The notes: a model not told the origin generated them from the letters alone. A stretch of DNA of 38,327 bases from an uncultured Rhodospirillaceae bacterium (GCA_913020445.1 CAJWAR010000041.1:1-38327), one strand, 5' to 3'. Shown: positions 16,692 through 25,668, counted from the first letter of the stretch. Program-made: numbers and translations.

Positions 16692-17624
16692 ATGTTGCGG
16701 AAAAAAAGAGCTCAACCCAAACCACCGCCGTCGCGGCAGGTTGACATATTTCTCGAAATGATGGCCGCTGAACGCGGTGCGTCGGCGAATACAATTGCCG
16801 CTTACGGTCGTGATCTTGGTGAATTTGGTGTCTTCATGATGCGGCGCAAACGTAACATTGAAGCGGCTGTTACTAAAAACATTCAAGATTATCTGGCCCA
16901 GTTGAAATCGCGCGGCAAGGCAGCGACGACGCATGCCCGCAAACTATCGGTGCTTAAGCAATTCTTTCAGTTCTTATATGCCGAACGTTTTCGCGATGAT
17001 GATCCGTCGGCTGGAATTGATGCGCCGAAATTAGGCCGGGCCCTGCCGAAATATCTAAGCGAAGCAGAAGTCGATAAATTGCTGGCAGTCGCACATGGTC
17101 AGGAAGGCGCAACGGGCGCCCGTATCACCGCGCTGGTTGAGCTGCTTTATGCCACCGGCCTGAGGGTATCTGAACTGGTCGGCTTGCCGTTAGCCGCGAT
17201 TTCCAGAGACGGTCAAACGGTGATTGTCCGGGGCAAAGGAAGTAAGGAACGCATGGTGCCGTTGAGCGATCCGGCGCGTGACGCCATCGCCACTTATTTG
17301 GAATTGCGGCCGGCCTTTTTGATCGCTGAATCACCGTCCAATTTTTTGTTTCCGTCCAAAGCTAAGGATGGGCATCTAACACGGGCCGGGTTTGCATTAT
17401 TGCTGAAGGAATTGGCGATATCGGCAGGGCTTGAAGCCAAACGCGTTTCACCTCATGTGCTGCGCCATTCTTTTGCCAGTCACATGCTGGCCCACGGGGC
17501 GGATTTGCGGACCCTGCAGCAGCTATTGGGCCACGCCGACATCTCAACGACGCAAATTTATACCCATGTGTTGGAAGAGCGGCTAAAAACCCTCGTTACC
17601 CGCAGTCATCCGCTCGCTAAATAG
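16692..17624 (+). CDS. xerD: Tyrosine recombinase XerD
   Basis: This is the XerD-type chromosome dimer resolution recombinase, which acts with XerC at dif. The 310-residue protein starts with a SAM-like N-terminal domain (about 15-100). Its C-terminal catalytic domain carries R158 (ATGLRVSEL), K182 in RGKGSKER, H255 and R258 (HVLRHSF), H281 (LLGHADIS) and the nucleophile Y290 (QIYTHV). The full set is present, so it should be active. I chose the ATG at 16692; an upstream ATG at 16626 would overlap the methyltransferase end. It converges on a small unknown gene 13 bp away. XerC is the alternative, but length and context near aroK fit XerD. Confidence 0.92.
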   Translation: MLRKKRAQPKPPPSRQVDIFLEMMAAERGASANTIAAYGRDLGEFGVFMMRRKRNIEAAVTKNIQDYLAQLKSRGKAATTHARKLSVLKQFFQFLYAERFRDDDPSAGIDAPKLGRALPKYLSEAEVDKLLAVAHGQEGATGARITALVELLYATGLRVSELVGLPLAAISRDGQTVIVRGKGSKERMVPLSDPARDAIATYLELRPAFLIAESPSNFLFPSKAKDGHLTRAGFALLLKELAISAGLEAKRVSPHVLRHSFASHMLAHGADLRTLQQLLGHADISTTQIYTHVLEERLKTLVTRSHPLAK

Positions 17625-17637
17625 ACCTGTGAAGAGG

Positions 17638-17973
17638 TTATTTTTTGCGAAATGACGCTTTACGCGCTTCGTGAGCGCTAGTGAAGTTTTGTTGAGTTTG
17701 CTTCATGCCTTGGCTGAGTTTCGCCGCCGCCGCTGCTTCGGCCCGGTTGGCTAAATGCGGGCTAATCCACATCTCTTTCGGTGCTGCTCCTGAGGCCTTG
17801 GAAGTCGGGATCTTCATAATCTTGACCCCTTCGTTTTCTGCTATGCCGTTGAGTTCCTCGGCTTTAATTAAGGCGCTGCCAAAAGAGTTCTCGGGAAATT
17901 TGGCTACCGGCGCCCATTTACCCTCTTTCAGGATCATAATGCCAATAAAAAATTCTTCGCTATTTTCAGTCAT
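17638..17973 (-). CDS. Conserved hypothetical protein (111 aa)
   Basis: I cannot assign a family. The N-terminal half is strand-rich with EEFFIGIMILKEGKWAPVAKFPE, compatible with a small alpha/beta domain. Residues 65-111 are Ala/Lys/Gln-rich (ANRAEAAAAAKLSQGMKQTQQ) and probably form a basic amphipathic helix or are disordered. There is no signal peptide or membrane segment. The ATG at 17973 lacks a good Shine-Dalgarno, though the frame is long and well used. The gene is monocistronic, convergent with xerD. The 212 bp behind it, up to the Spy-like gene, contain no gene that I can support, only AT-rich sequence. Confidence 0.68.
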   Translation of the reverse strand: MTENSEEFFIGIMILKEGKWAPVAKFPENSFGSALIKAEELNGIAENEGVKIMKIPTSKASGAAPKEMWISPHLANRAEAAAAAKLSQGMKQTQQNFTSAHEARKASFRKK

Positions 17974-18185
17974 GATATGTCGTCTGGTCTAATTCCTGTT
18001 GGATTTCATAATATTATATTTCAAATTTACGCTAGATTTATCGACGCAGTAAGACGCCAAGACTGCTCACCATAAATCGTGTCCTCTAACACGAATAATA
18101 TGATTATTTTCTCCTAATTTTAAAGGGGAAAATTAAAAAAAATAGCTCAATGCACCCAAATTATACTGATTAGTGGTTTATGGAG

Positions 18186-18740
18186 TTAATGATGGCCTGA
18201 ATGTTCGGCACCTTTCGTATAACCTCGGAGCTGGTTATAAGTCACAATTTGATGCTGGGTTAAAATGGCCGGTGTTTTTAGATGGGTTTCCAGATGAATT
18301 TGCCGCAGCTTGCTTCTTACTTTGGCAATTTTTTTGAGCTGAGTGGCGAGAGATTCCGGAGTAATGCTTTTATTTACGAACATTTGATCAAGCTCTTTTT
18401 CAAGCTGCACGAACTTTGTGCCAAATTCGATCGCCCCGGCTTTCATTTTCTTAAAAAGACTGTTGATCGCGGCATTTTGGTCTTTGTCGAGATCAATTTG
18501 GTTTGCCATTTCCAAAATATGGGCAGGTCCGGGCATGCCGTTGAGCTCAGCTGCTTTGGCGAACCCCCAGCCCCGGCCATTGAGTAAATCATCAACGTCT
18601 TTTGCCGAAAGTGACTTTATCTGGCGGCTTTCCTGCCCGGCGTAAGGAGATTTGGCTTTTTCGCTTGCCATGGTTCCAGTTGAAATCAACGCGAACAGCA
18701 GGGCGGTGAACGCGATAATTGGTGTGATATATGGTTTCAT
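18186..18740 (-). CDS. Periplasmic Spy/CpxP-like protein (LTxxQ family)
   Basis: The 184-residue product has a signal peptide (residues 1-25, TMA before SEK). The mature domain is helical: YAGQESRQIKSLS, GRGWGFAKAAELNGMPGPAHILEMANQIDL, and a C-terminal LTQHQIVTYNQLRGY that contains the LTxxQ motif. It resembles the Spy/CpxP/metal-sensor group, which act as periplasmic chaperones or metal-responsive proteins. The last residues are His-rich (EHSGHH) and could bind metal. A GGAGAG sequence precedes the ATG at 18740. It begins 21 bp after the cytochrome c gene and is probably co-transcribed with it. The precise role is inferred. Confidence 0.78.
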   Translation of the reverse strand: MKPYITPIIAFTALLFALISTGTMASEKAKSPYAGQESRQIKSLSAKDVDDLLNGRGWGFAKAAELNGMPGPAHILEMANQIDLDKDQNAAINSLFKKMKAGAIEFGTKFVQLEKELDQMFVNKSITPESLATQLKKIAKVRSKLRQIHLETHLKTPAILTQHQIVTYNQLRGYTKGAEHSGHH

Positions 18741-18761
18741 AATTCTCTCCGATATAAAGCG

Positions 18762-19160
18762 CTAAAAAAGGCCGGCTTGTTTTTGAATGTATCGAACATA
18801 TTTCACGATGCTGGCGATAATGCTGTCATTGGTTTCGGGTACCGGTTTCATGTCGCCAAATTTCCAGTGATGAGCGCGGGCACCATTTTTGGCGGCGCGA
18901 AAAAAGGAGCCATCGCCATGATGACCCGGGTGGTAAACGCGATGCAGAAACGGCGGACCCTTTTTGGTGCCTTTGAGGTCAACTCCATGGCAACTGGCAC
19001 AAAATTTTTCATACAGCATTTTATTGAGGTTTAAGTTTGCTGGCACCTCTGGCGATTTTGCGGCAGCAAGTTGTTCTGCCGATGCCGGGTTGAAAATAAA
19101 AATAAGCGCCAAGCCCAGCATTAAAGCGAAAAGTCGTTTGTTGTCTCGCTTGTTTAACAT
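18762..19160 (-). CDS. Periplasmic c-type cytochrome (class I, monoheme)
   Basis: The 132-residue protein has a signal peptide (residues 1-28 from the chosen ATG, ending ASA before EQL) and one heme c site CASCH, followed by GVDLKGTKKGPP. A methionine in FGDMKPVP is the likely sixth heme ligand, and the C-terminal KYVRYIQKQ helix is typical. I use the ATG at 19160, which has AGGA 9 nt upstream; a TTG three codons earlier is less likely. The middle is histidine-rich (HRVYHPGHHGDG and ARAHHWK). It lies between the RND pump gene (80 bp upstream) and the Spy-like gene, both on the same strand. Confidence 0.85.
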   Translation of the reverse strand: MLNKRDNKRLFALMLGLALIFIFNPASAEQLAAAKSPEVPANLNLNKMLYEKFCASCHGVDLKGTKKGPPFLHRVYHPGHHGDGSFFRAAKNGARAHHWKFGDMKPVPETNDSIIASIVKYVRYIQKQAGLF

Positions 19161-19240
19161 AATTGTCAATCCTATTTCCTGTGGTGCGAAACTAAATTTA
19201 AGCGTTCCAGTACCTGTAAGGTCAAATTACAATTTGGTAA

Positions 19241-22200
19241 TTATTCAGCTGCTTGAATTGCCGTTTCCTTAGCATCTTCTTCCGGTAATCTCGCCCAGCC
19301 GAAATCATCAAAAATTGTATAAAGCGCCGGCATCAACAGTAAAACCATGAGCGTTGCTGCGAAAAGGCCGAAAGCCAGGCTGGTGACCAACGGGATCAGC
19401 ACTTGCGCCTGCAGACTTGTTTCAGTCAATAGGGGCAATAATCCCATAATTGTCGTGGTCGAAGTCAGCAGAACGGCTCTAAACCGCATCCGGGAAGCAT
19501 GGCGGGCGGCTTCTGCGGCGGTGTCGCCCGCACGCCGCTGGATGCGGATAAACTCCATCATCAGGATAGCGTTATTAACCACTACGCCGGCTAAGGAGGC
19601 ATAGCCGACGATGCTTGGCATGGTCATGTCGAGGCCGATTAAATAATGTCCCCAGATCACGCCGATCAGCCCCATCGGTATGGCGACCATAACGATGAGC
19701 GGCTCGATATAGCTGCGGAATAAGAAACTTAACAACAAATAGACGCCGATCAGACCGAGCCCAAAGCCGCTAAATATGGAGCCCCGCGTTTTGGCGCCTT
19801 CGTTGACCTCGCCGTGGTAAGAAACTTCAATTGAGGGAAATTTTTTAGCGAATTTCGGCAGATAATTTTTTGTCATATCCGCCAGTATTTCACCGGTATT
19901 GCCGAGATTGGTATCGACATTGCCTTGCAGGCTCACCGTTCGTTTGCGGTCGATACGGTGAATGCGGGCATAACCGCGACCGCTTTCGAGGACAGCAACT
20001 GAATCCAAGGGGATTTGTCCACCGCCCGGTGCAGTGACGCTGAAATATTCGAGATCGCTGAGGCTGTTTTTGTCGTCCTTGGCGAGACGTACATCAATTT
20101 CATACGACTCTTTGCCGACTTGGATTTCACTGGCGGTTTTACCAAAGAAAGCCGAGCGCAATTGTGAGGCAATCATCTGGGCGTTGAGTCCGAGCGCGGT
20201 TGCGCCATCGCGCAGGTGCAGTTGAATCTCCGGCTTGCCGGGCCTGAGATCATCGGAAAGATCAATCACGCCCCGATAGGCGCCAAGCCAGCTTTTCATC
20301 TCGATGGCAGCGGCTTTGAGCTGGTTTAAATCATCCCCTTTGAGGCGGACGTCAATGGCGCGGCCCACCGGTCCTAACACGGGCTCGGTAAATTTAAGGG
20401 CAATGACATCAGTAAGTTTCCCCGTTTCCTGCCGCCAGCGGTTCAATACTTGATCGACATTCAGGGTGCGCTCTTCGGTGCCAAGCAAATCCACCGTAAT
20501 CGTCGCGATATGCGGGCCGGATTCGTAAGCGTCAATATTACTATTAAAGCCGATGTTAATACTTTTTACCAAAGGCTGGCCATCCGGTTGCTGCGGTGCA
20601 ACTTCATCGCTGATTTTACCAATAGATGCTGTTAGTTTTGCGACGACCTCGGTGGTGCGTGCGAGCGGCGTTCCTTGCGGCAACAGAATACGTGCCTGCA
20701 CAACGTCGCCCTCAATATCCGGGAAGGGGCGAAACTTGAGCTTGCCGCCCGCCATCATACTGAGCGAAGCAATAAATATCATCACTGACAGACCAGCCGT
20801 GAAATAGCGCCAATTGATCGCCCAATTCACGACATTTGATAGCACGTGGTCGCGCAGCCAGTTAATGCCGGCTTCAAGCTTAAGACGAAATGAGGTTGGC
20901 TTTTTATCCTTGTTTTTCTCCAAGGATTCTTTGATGTGATGGGGCAATATGAGAAAAGCTTCGATCAGGCTGACACTGAGGGTGACAATTAAAATAATCG
21001 GCATCATTTTGAGAATGGCGCCGAGATTTCCTTTGATAAAGGCGAGGGAGCCGAAGATGCAGATGGTGGTCAAAAATGACGAAATAACACCAGGAGCGAC
21101 TTGCTTGGTGCCTTCTATGGCCGCCTGTAGAGGAGCCAGACCTTTGACCATGTGGGCGGCAATGTTCTCGGCAATAACAATGGCATCATCGACCAACAGG
21201 CCAATCGCGATCAGCAAGCCAACCATGGTGATCAGATCAAATGATAGGCCGGCCAGCGACATCACCGCGATGGTGCCCATGAATGAAACCGGGAAGCCCA
21301 TCGCTACCCAAAAGGAAAACCGAATATTGAAAAATAGCCAGAGCGTTAGGAAGACCAGGACCAGCCCTTGCGCGCCATTTTTCACTAGGAGGTTTAGGCG
21401 ATCCCGGACGATTGATGATATGTCACGAGTCACATCAAAAGAAACGTCAGGCGGCGCGCGTTGCTTTTCTTTTTGGATGAAAGCCTTCACCGCATCGATA
21501 ACTTTCAAGGTATCTTCGGTTTTGGTTTTGGAGACTTCCAGGATGGCGGCGCGCCTGCCATTAAAGATTATTTTATCTTCGGTATTCTCAAATAAATCGG
21601 TGATTTTGGCGATTGTGCCGAGCCGCACTTCCGCGCCCGATGCCGCGCCAACGACGATAAGGTCCTGAAATTCCAAAGGATTTTGACGCTCATCTGAAAA
21701 CCGGACGAGCACATCGTTGGCTCCGGTCTCGATCGTGCCGGCAGGTAAATTGACACTTTGCTGGGCGATGGTGTCAGCGATATCGGAGACACTGATACCA
21801 TATTGGCGCATGATTTGAGCCGGCACTTCGATGCGGATCTGATGATCGGAAAATCCTTTAATTTTAATCTGTGAGATATTTTCATCCGCCAGCATTTTGT
21901 CTTTGAGGATTTCGGCGTAAGCTTTGAGATCAGGCGTTGCCATTGGCCCGGTTACGGCGACCGAAGCGACAAAATCGATCTGGCCAAGTTTGCGAATGAC
22001 CGGATCCTCTGCTTGGCTTGGGAAATTATCAATCGCTTCGACTTCGGTTTTGATATCGTTGAGAAAATCATCAAAGCTTTTGCCTTCGACCATTTTTACT
22101 GTCGCACTGCCGCGGTTTTCACGGGCGTCGCAACGGGTTTCTTCGATATTCTTGATGCTTTCGACAGCGTCTTCGATGCGCTGGCAGATCGCTTCTTCGA

Positions 22201-22369
22201 CCTCTTCGGGTGTCGCGCCGGGATAGACGACCAGAATTTCCACGTCACGAGCCGGAATTTCGGGGAAGGTTTCCCGTTTAACCATCGGCGCGGAAAAAGC
22301 ACCGATCAACAGCAAGCCAATCATCAACAAATTGGCGGCGGTAGGGTGGGCAGCGAAATAGCGGATCAT
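19241..22369 (-). CDS. RND family efflux pump, inner-membrane subunit
   Basis: This is a 1042-residue resistance-nodulation-division transporter, probably a trimer that pumps substrates out using the proton gradient. TM1 lies near 11-30. The conserved periplasmic ETFPEIPARDVEILVVYPGATPEEVE is close to the start. The proton-relay motif GLLIAIGLLVDDAIVIAEN has D394/D395 in TM4. The double aspartate fits hydrophobe/amphiphile pumps rather than heavy-metal CzcA types, but the substrate is not deducible. A second set of membrane segments follows residue 860. Its ATG overlaps the stop of the membrane-fusion gene as TAATG. No outer-membrane channel gene is present here. Confidence 0.93.
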   Translation of the reverse strand: MIRYFAAHPTAANLLMIGLLLIGAFSAPMVKRETFPEIPARDVEILVVYPGATPEEVEEAICQRIEDAVESIKNIEETRCDARENRGSATVKMVEGKSFDDFLNDIKTEVEAIDNFPSQAEDPVIRKLGQIDFVASVAVTGPMATPDLKAYAEILKDKMLADENISQIKIKGFSDHQIRIEVPAQIMRQYGISVSDIADTIAQQSVNLPAGTIETGANDVLVRFSDERQNPLEFQDLIVVGAASGAEVRLGTIAKITDLFENTEDKIIFNGRRAAILEVSKTKTEDTLKVIDAVKAFIQKEKQRAPPDVSFDVTRDISSIVRDRLNLLVKNGAQGLVLVFLTLWLFFNIRFSFWVAMGFPVSFMGTIAVMSLAGLSFDLITMVGLLIAIGLLVDDAIVIAENIAAHMVKGLAPLQAAIEGTKQVAPGVISSFLTTICIFGSLAFIKGNLGAILKMMPIILIVTLSVSLIEAFLILPHHIKESLEKNKDKKPTSFRLKLEAGINWLRDHVLSNVVNWAINWRYFTAGLSVMIFIASLSMMAGGKLKFRPFPDIEGDVVQARILLPQGTPLARTTEVVAKLTASIGKISDEVAPQQPDGQPLVKSINIGFNSNIDAYESGPHIATITVDLLGTEERTLNVDQVLNRWRQETGKLTDVIALKFTEPVLGPVGRAIDVRLKGDDLNQLKAAAIEMKSWLGAYRGVIDLSDDLRPGKPEIQLHLRDGATALGLNAQMIASQLRSAFFGKTASEIQVGKESYEIDVRLAKDDKNSLSDLEYFSVTAPGGGQIPLDSVAVLESGRGYARIHRIDRKRTVSLQGNVDTNLGNTGEILADMTKNYLPKFAKKFPSIEVSYHGEVNEGAKTRGSIFSGFGLGLIGVYLLLSFLFRSYIEPLIVMVAIPMGLIGVIWGHYLIGLDMTMPSIVGYASLAGVVVNNAILMMEFIRIQRRAGDTAAEAARHASRMRFRAVLLTSTTTIMGLLPLLTETSLQAQVLIPLVTSLAFGLFAATLMVLLLMPALYTIFDDFGWARLPEEDAKETAIQAAE

Positions 22370-23739
22370 TACAAACGATCCTCCCCATTGGCGGCTTTCC
22401 GCAGTGATTGGCCGACAGCAGCATCAACAACCGGGCTCAACAACATACCGTCGATCGCCGGTATGAGATCGCTGACAATCACTTGTTCGCCTGCATTTAA
22501 CCCTGACGCCAGTACAGTCAAATTACCTTGAGCGTAAGCGATCTCGACCGGTTTGATCTGCAGGCGATTGTCTTTGCCGACAACATAGACGCGGCCATTA
22601 TGGAGGGCCGAGCGCGGCAAAACGATTTTATTTTTTTGCGGTACGCCGCGAAGTTCGACCTCGACATACATGTTCTTCGCCAATGGCGGACGCAGGCCTT
22701 CGGCTGATAATTTATAAGGATTGTCGACGGCAACGATGACCCCAAGCGTACGGGTGCGGGGGTCCAATCGGTCACTTACGCGAACAACGCGACCGGGCCA
22801 GGAAACATTAAGATTGGCGCTGCGCAGCCGGACAATCGGTTTTAGACCCAAGATTTGCTCGATATTGGCGGAGGCCGAGGTTACTGAAAAATTCTTCAGC
22901 CGTGAACGATCCAGCAGCCGCGCCATTTTGTCGACCGGCAATTGAGCAGAAACTTCTGATATGTCGATGCTGTCGGCGACAATGAGCGTTTTGCCCTGAC
23001 CAGCGAATTGCGCCAGTTCGATATTGACTTCAGCGATGCGGGCATCAAAGGGCAGGGTAATTGTCGTCCGCTCCAAATCCAATTTGGCATCCTTGAGCTT
23101 GATTTCCAAAATTGCGCGCTGAGCTTTTAATCGTGCGGCTTCGGCGGGCAGGAGATTTAAGCTGTTTCTGAGACTTTGCATGCTTTGACGGCGGGCGAGG
23201 AGGGTGCGTTCTTCCTGATCGACGGCAGCCTGGCTGACGGCGCGTCGTTTGAGCAAAGCCTGCTTGCGTTTGAGATCCTTTTCGTTGAGGGCAAGGCTGC
23301 GCCGCTCAATGCCGAGCGAGGCGTTGGTGTTTTTCTCACGCGTTTTAAGTTCCGAAATCTGGGCGTCGATGGCGCGGATGTCTGCTTCAGTACTTTGCTG
23401 GGCAAGCTGGTAGTCGGTTGGTTCAATTTTCAAAATGACGGTGTCTTTGGGAAGAATTGCGCCGGCTTTGAGAAGCGGGTGGATTTTAACAATTTTCCCG
23501 GCAACTTCGGCAACCGCTTCCCACACGGTGCCGGGAGTTACATTGCCAAAGCCAAGTGCGCGCGGCACCACGGTTAATTTTGGAACCGAGATCACCCGCA
23601 CTTTTTTGGCGACTTCTTTTAAGGACTCGTGCTGGGGCGCTTGACGATTTTTCACCTGATACGCCATCAGCGCAACACCCACCACGATCGGCGGGATGAT
23701 CAACAGGCGTTTCAATATCTTCTTTTTGTCAAAAGCCAT
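22369..23739 (-). CDS. RND pump periplasmic adaptor (membrane-fusion protein)
   Basis: The 456-residue protein is the HlyD/AcrA-type adaptor of the downstream RND pump. A single N-terminal membrane segment (about residues 10-27) is followed by a lipoyl half-motif, a long alpha-helical hairpin (about 110-215, Leu/Lys/Glu-rich with many QxxL repeats), the second lipoyl half with DLERTTITLPFDARIAEVNIE, and the beta-barrel and membrane-proximal domains. AAGGAAA precedes the ATG at 23739. It starts 2 bp after tetR and overlaps the pump gene by one base. There is no lipobox cysteine, so it is a membrane-anchored rather than lipidated adaptor. Confidence 0.92.
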   Translation of the reverse strand: MAFDKKKILKRLLIIPPIVVGVALMAYQVKNRQAPQHESLKEVAKKVRVISVPKLTVVPRALGFGNVTPGTVWEAVAEVAGKIVKIHPLLKAGAILPKDTVILKIEPTDYQLAQQSTEADIRAIDAQISELKTREKNTNASLGIERRSLALNEKDLKRKQALLKRRAVSQAAVDQEERTLLARRQSMQSLRNSLNLLPAEAARLKAQRAILEIKLKDAKLDLERTTITLPFDARIAEVNIELAQFAGQGKTLIVADSIDISEVSAQLPVDKMARLLDRSRLKNFSVTSASANIEQILGLKPIVRLRSANLNVSWPGRVVRVSDRLDPRTRTLGVIVAVDNPYKLSAEGLRPPLAKNMYVEVELRGVPQKNKIVLPRSALHNGRVYVVGKDNRLQIKPVEIAYAQGNLTVLASGLNAGEQVIVSDLIPAIDGMLLSPVVDAAVGQSLRKAANGEDRL

Positions 23740-23741
23740 GA

Positions 23742-24434
23742 CTAGTTTCCTTCATTAGGTGAGCCCTCTGAGGCGCCGAGACCAATGGAATTTAAAACGG
23801 ATTGGGTCGCGATATCGGCGATCATTGAAACGCGCTCAGGGGTGTAGCCATCCCACTCAAGACGTTTCCACAAAACTACCCGAGCGATACCAAACACGAC
23901 GATCTGGCCGATTATCGCATGGGCTCGAATAACGCATTCCTCATCGTCGATTGGTTTTTGCAAAACCGCCGCGGCAATAGCGGTGATAGTCCGGTGAAGT
24001 GGCTCAATCCGGCCTTTATATAAAATATCAAAATTTTCGGAAGGATTGGCGTATTCACGCATCACCAGCGGCGCCCGCCAGCGCATAAAATCATCCTGAA
24101 GAAAGAGACGGAAGAGGTTGTTTGTCAGGCCGGTGATGGCCGGCACAAGTTTTTGCCGGTCCTCAGCGGCGGCCAATATACTCTCCTGAATTTTTTTGAG
24201 CCCAGGGCCGAAATACGGCTCGGTATCGATAACCAATTGTTCCAGTACCGCCCGGTAGAGGCCTTCCTTGCCGCCAAAGTGATAATTGATGGCGGCAATA
24301 TTGGCGCCGGATTCCTTGGTCAATTGACGCGTCGAGACGCTTTCATAACCTTGAATGGAAAATAGCTGCAAACCAGCTTCCAGCAACTGATTGCGGGTTT
24401 CATCGCCGCGGTTTACAGGTATGTCCTTGGGCAC
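23742..24434 (-). CDS. TetR family repressor of the RND operon
   Basis: The 230-residue protein has a TetR-type helix-turn-helix near residues 12-58 (ARRANGED as TRNQLLEAGLQLF, then ANIAAINYHFGGKEGLYRAVL), followed by an all-helical ligand domain most like the CecR/DUF1956 group. The GTG start at 24434 is supported by AGGAG with 6-nt spacing. It is the first gene of the operon with the adaptor 2 bp downstream. Its own promoter (24458-24486) carries a near-perfect palindrome over the -35 box, consistent with negative autoregulation that also controls the pump. The inducer is unknown. Confidence 0.9.
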   Translation of the reverse strand: MPKDIPVNRGDETRNQLLEAGLQLFSIQGYESVSTRQLTKESGANIAAINYHFGGKEGLYRAVLEQLVIDTEPYFGPGLKKIQESILAAAEDRQKLVPAITGLTNNLFRLFLQDDFMRWRAPLVMREYANPSENFDILYKGRIEPLHRTITAIAAAVLQKPIDDEECVIRAHAIIGQIVVFGIARVVLWKRLEWDGYTPERVSMIADIATQSVLNSIGLGASEGSPNEGN

Positions 24435-24457
24435 GTTTCACTCCTCTGATTAAAGGT

Positions 24458-24486
24458 ATTATAGCTTAAACAAGCGATTAAATCAA
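24458..24486 (-). promoter_or_regulatory. Promoter of the tetR-RND operon
   Basis: On the minus strand TTGATT (24486-24481) and a perfect TATAAT (24463-24458) are spaced by 17 bp. It lies 24 bp before the tetR GTG. The palindrome at 24478-24499 covers the -35 box. Confidence 0.75.
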
Positions 24487-24499
24487 ACGTTTGTTTTAA
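24478..24499. promoter_or_regulatory. Probable TetR operator
   Basis: A 22-bp palindrome has a perfect 10-bp core CAAACGTTTG, flanked by TTAAA on one side and TTTAA on the other with one mismatched position in each half. It overlaps the -35 box of the tetR promoter, so binding would block transcription of tetR, adaptor and pump. A further AAACAAGCG half-site lies at 24468-24476. Confidence 0.72.
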
Positions 24500-24537
24500 A
24501 TGATGGAAAAAGCGGATGGTTACGCTGGTCGCATCAG

Positions 24538-24834
24538 TTAATCTTTCTCTTCAATCTTTGGCAGCTTGTCGGCCAGCACTGGCGCGAGTACGGAAATGCA
24601 TACGATAACACCAACGCCAATCATGAACAGCCAAACCGGCGGTTCCTCACCGGTTGAATTGCCGAAATTCATACAGCCATCACTGCAATTGGTGCCATCG
24701 CCAAGAACAAATGTAACGACGCCTAAAAAGCTGAGTACAACGATCATGAGTCCGATGCCCCAAATGCGGCGGCGGCGCAAGTTGGCCTGGGGGCCAAAAT
24801 CTTTGACCGGTGGTAGCTCTTCTAGTTCACTCAT
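24538..24834 (-). CDS. Small two-helix membrane protein, unknown
   Basis: The 98-residue product has a cytoplasmic proline-rich N-terminus, a basic RRRR stretch and two hydrophobic segments (about 25-46 and 69-88). The connecting loop includes two cysteines (NCSDGC), which would face the periplasm. I do not recognise the family. The ATG at 24834 overlaps the pirin stop by 4 nt (ATGA), so the two are translationally coupled and probably share the secA transcript. Confidence 0.75.
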   Translation of the reverse strand: MSELEELPPVKDFGPQANLRRRRIWGIGLMIVVLSFLGVVTFVLGDGTNCSDGCMNFGNSTGEEPPVWLFMIGVGVIVCISVLAPVLADKLPKIEEKD

Positions 24835-25664
24835 GTTGCAAGCTTTCCACTATTGTAGTCGTCTACTGCTTGCCTGATCTCCGAATGAGTATTCATGACA
24901 AACGGGCCATAGCGGGCAATCGGCTCGTTCACCGCCGTGCCTTCGCAATAAAGAATGCTGGCGCCAGTGTCTCCGGCTGTTACCTGAACATCGCCGTTGC
25001 CGTCAAATGTGATGATTGAAGGTGCAGCAACTTCCTGACTGTCACACGTAACCGCACCTTCATGAATGCAGAGAAATAGATTACGTCCATCCTCAGGCGC
25101 GATTGACCAACCAGCCTGGGCGTCAAGATTGACGTCAAGGATACGCACCGGCATCAAAGACTCAGCCGGTCCGGTTGCGTCTTCGTAGGTGCCGCGAATA
25201 ACCCGGACCGAACTGCCGTTGTTCTCGACAACAGGAATTTGATCCGCCGGGATATCCTGGTATTTGGGTGCGACCATTTTATGCTCAGCGGGCAGGTTCA
25301 CCCAGAGCTGAAAGCCGCGCAGCCGTCCTTCGATCATTTCCGGGATTTCTGAATGGATAATCCCGCGACCGGCGGTCATCCACTGCACGTCACCAGGCTT
25401 GAGCAAGCCCTCATTGCCGACCGAGTCTTTGTGACGCATCTGCCCTTCGAGCATAATCGAGACGGTCTCGAAGCCACGGTGGGGGTGATCCGGAAAGCCT
25501 GCGATATAAGCGTCAGGGTCGTCAGTATCCATGCGGTCCAGCATCAGAAAGGGGTCAACTTGATCAAGCTCCGGTGTGCCGATCATACGGGTCAGCTTAA
25601 CGCCTGCTCCATCGGTCGTCGGCAGACCGGCATAGACATTGGCTATAGTGCGGGTGTTGGGCAC
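24831..25664 (-). CDS. Pirin family protein
   Basis: This is a bicupin pirin. The N-terminal cupin shows PHPHRGFETVSIMLEG (metal-binding histidines), then DVQWMTAGRGIIHSE and the glutamate-containing region, followed by LRGFQLWVNLP. The C-terminal cupin follows, ending NEPIARYGPFVMNT. Some pirins have quercetin 2,3-dioxygenase activity in vitro; the physiological role is unknown. The start is uncertain: a GTG at 25664 (278 aa), 4 nt after the secA stop, avoids overlapping secA, while a TTG at 25736 would overlap it by 68 nt. Neither has a good Shine-Dalgarno. Confidence 0.9.
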   Translation of the reverse strand: MPNTRTIANVYAGLPTTDGAGVKLTRMIGTPELDQVDPFLMLDRMDTDDPDAYIAGFPDHPHRGFETVSIMLEGQMRHKDSVGNEGLLKPGDVQWMTAGRGIIHSEIPEMIEGRLRGFQLWVNLPAEHKMVAPKYQDIPADQIPVVENNGSSVRVIRGTYEDATGPAESLMPVRILDVNLDAQAGWSIAPEDGRNLFLCIHEGAVTCDSQEVAAPSIITFDGNGDVQVTAGDTGASILYCEGTAVNEPIARYGPFVMNTHSEIRQAVDDYNSGKLAT

Positions 25665-25668
25665 GGCT

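Noticed and set aside
20949..21668. 239-residue open frame opposite the RND pump gene
   Set aside because: Antisense to conserved transmembrane helices of the pump; low-complexity Thr/Ser/Arg composition typical of a shadow frame.
19241..22369. RND pump as a heavy-metal (CzcA-type) exporter
   Set aside because: The TM4 motif carries a double aspartate (LLVDDAIV) typical of hydrophobe/amphiphile exporters, so a metal substrate is not supported by sequence.
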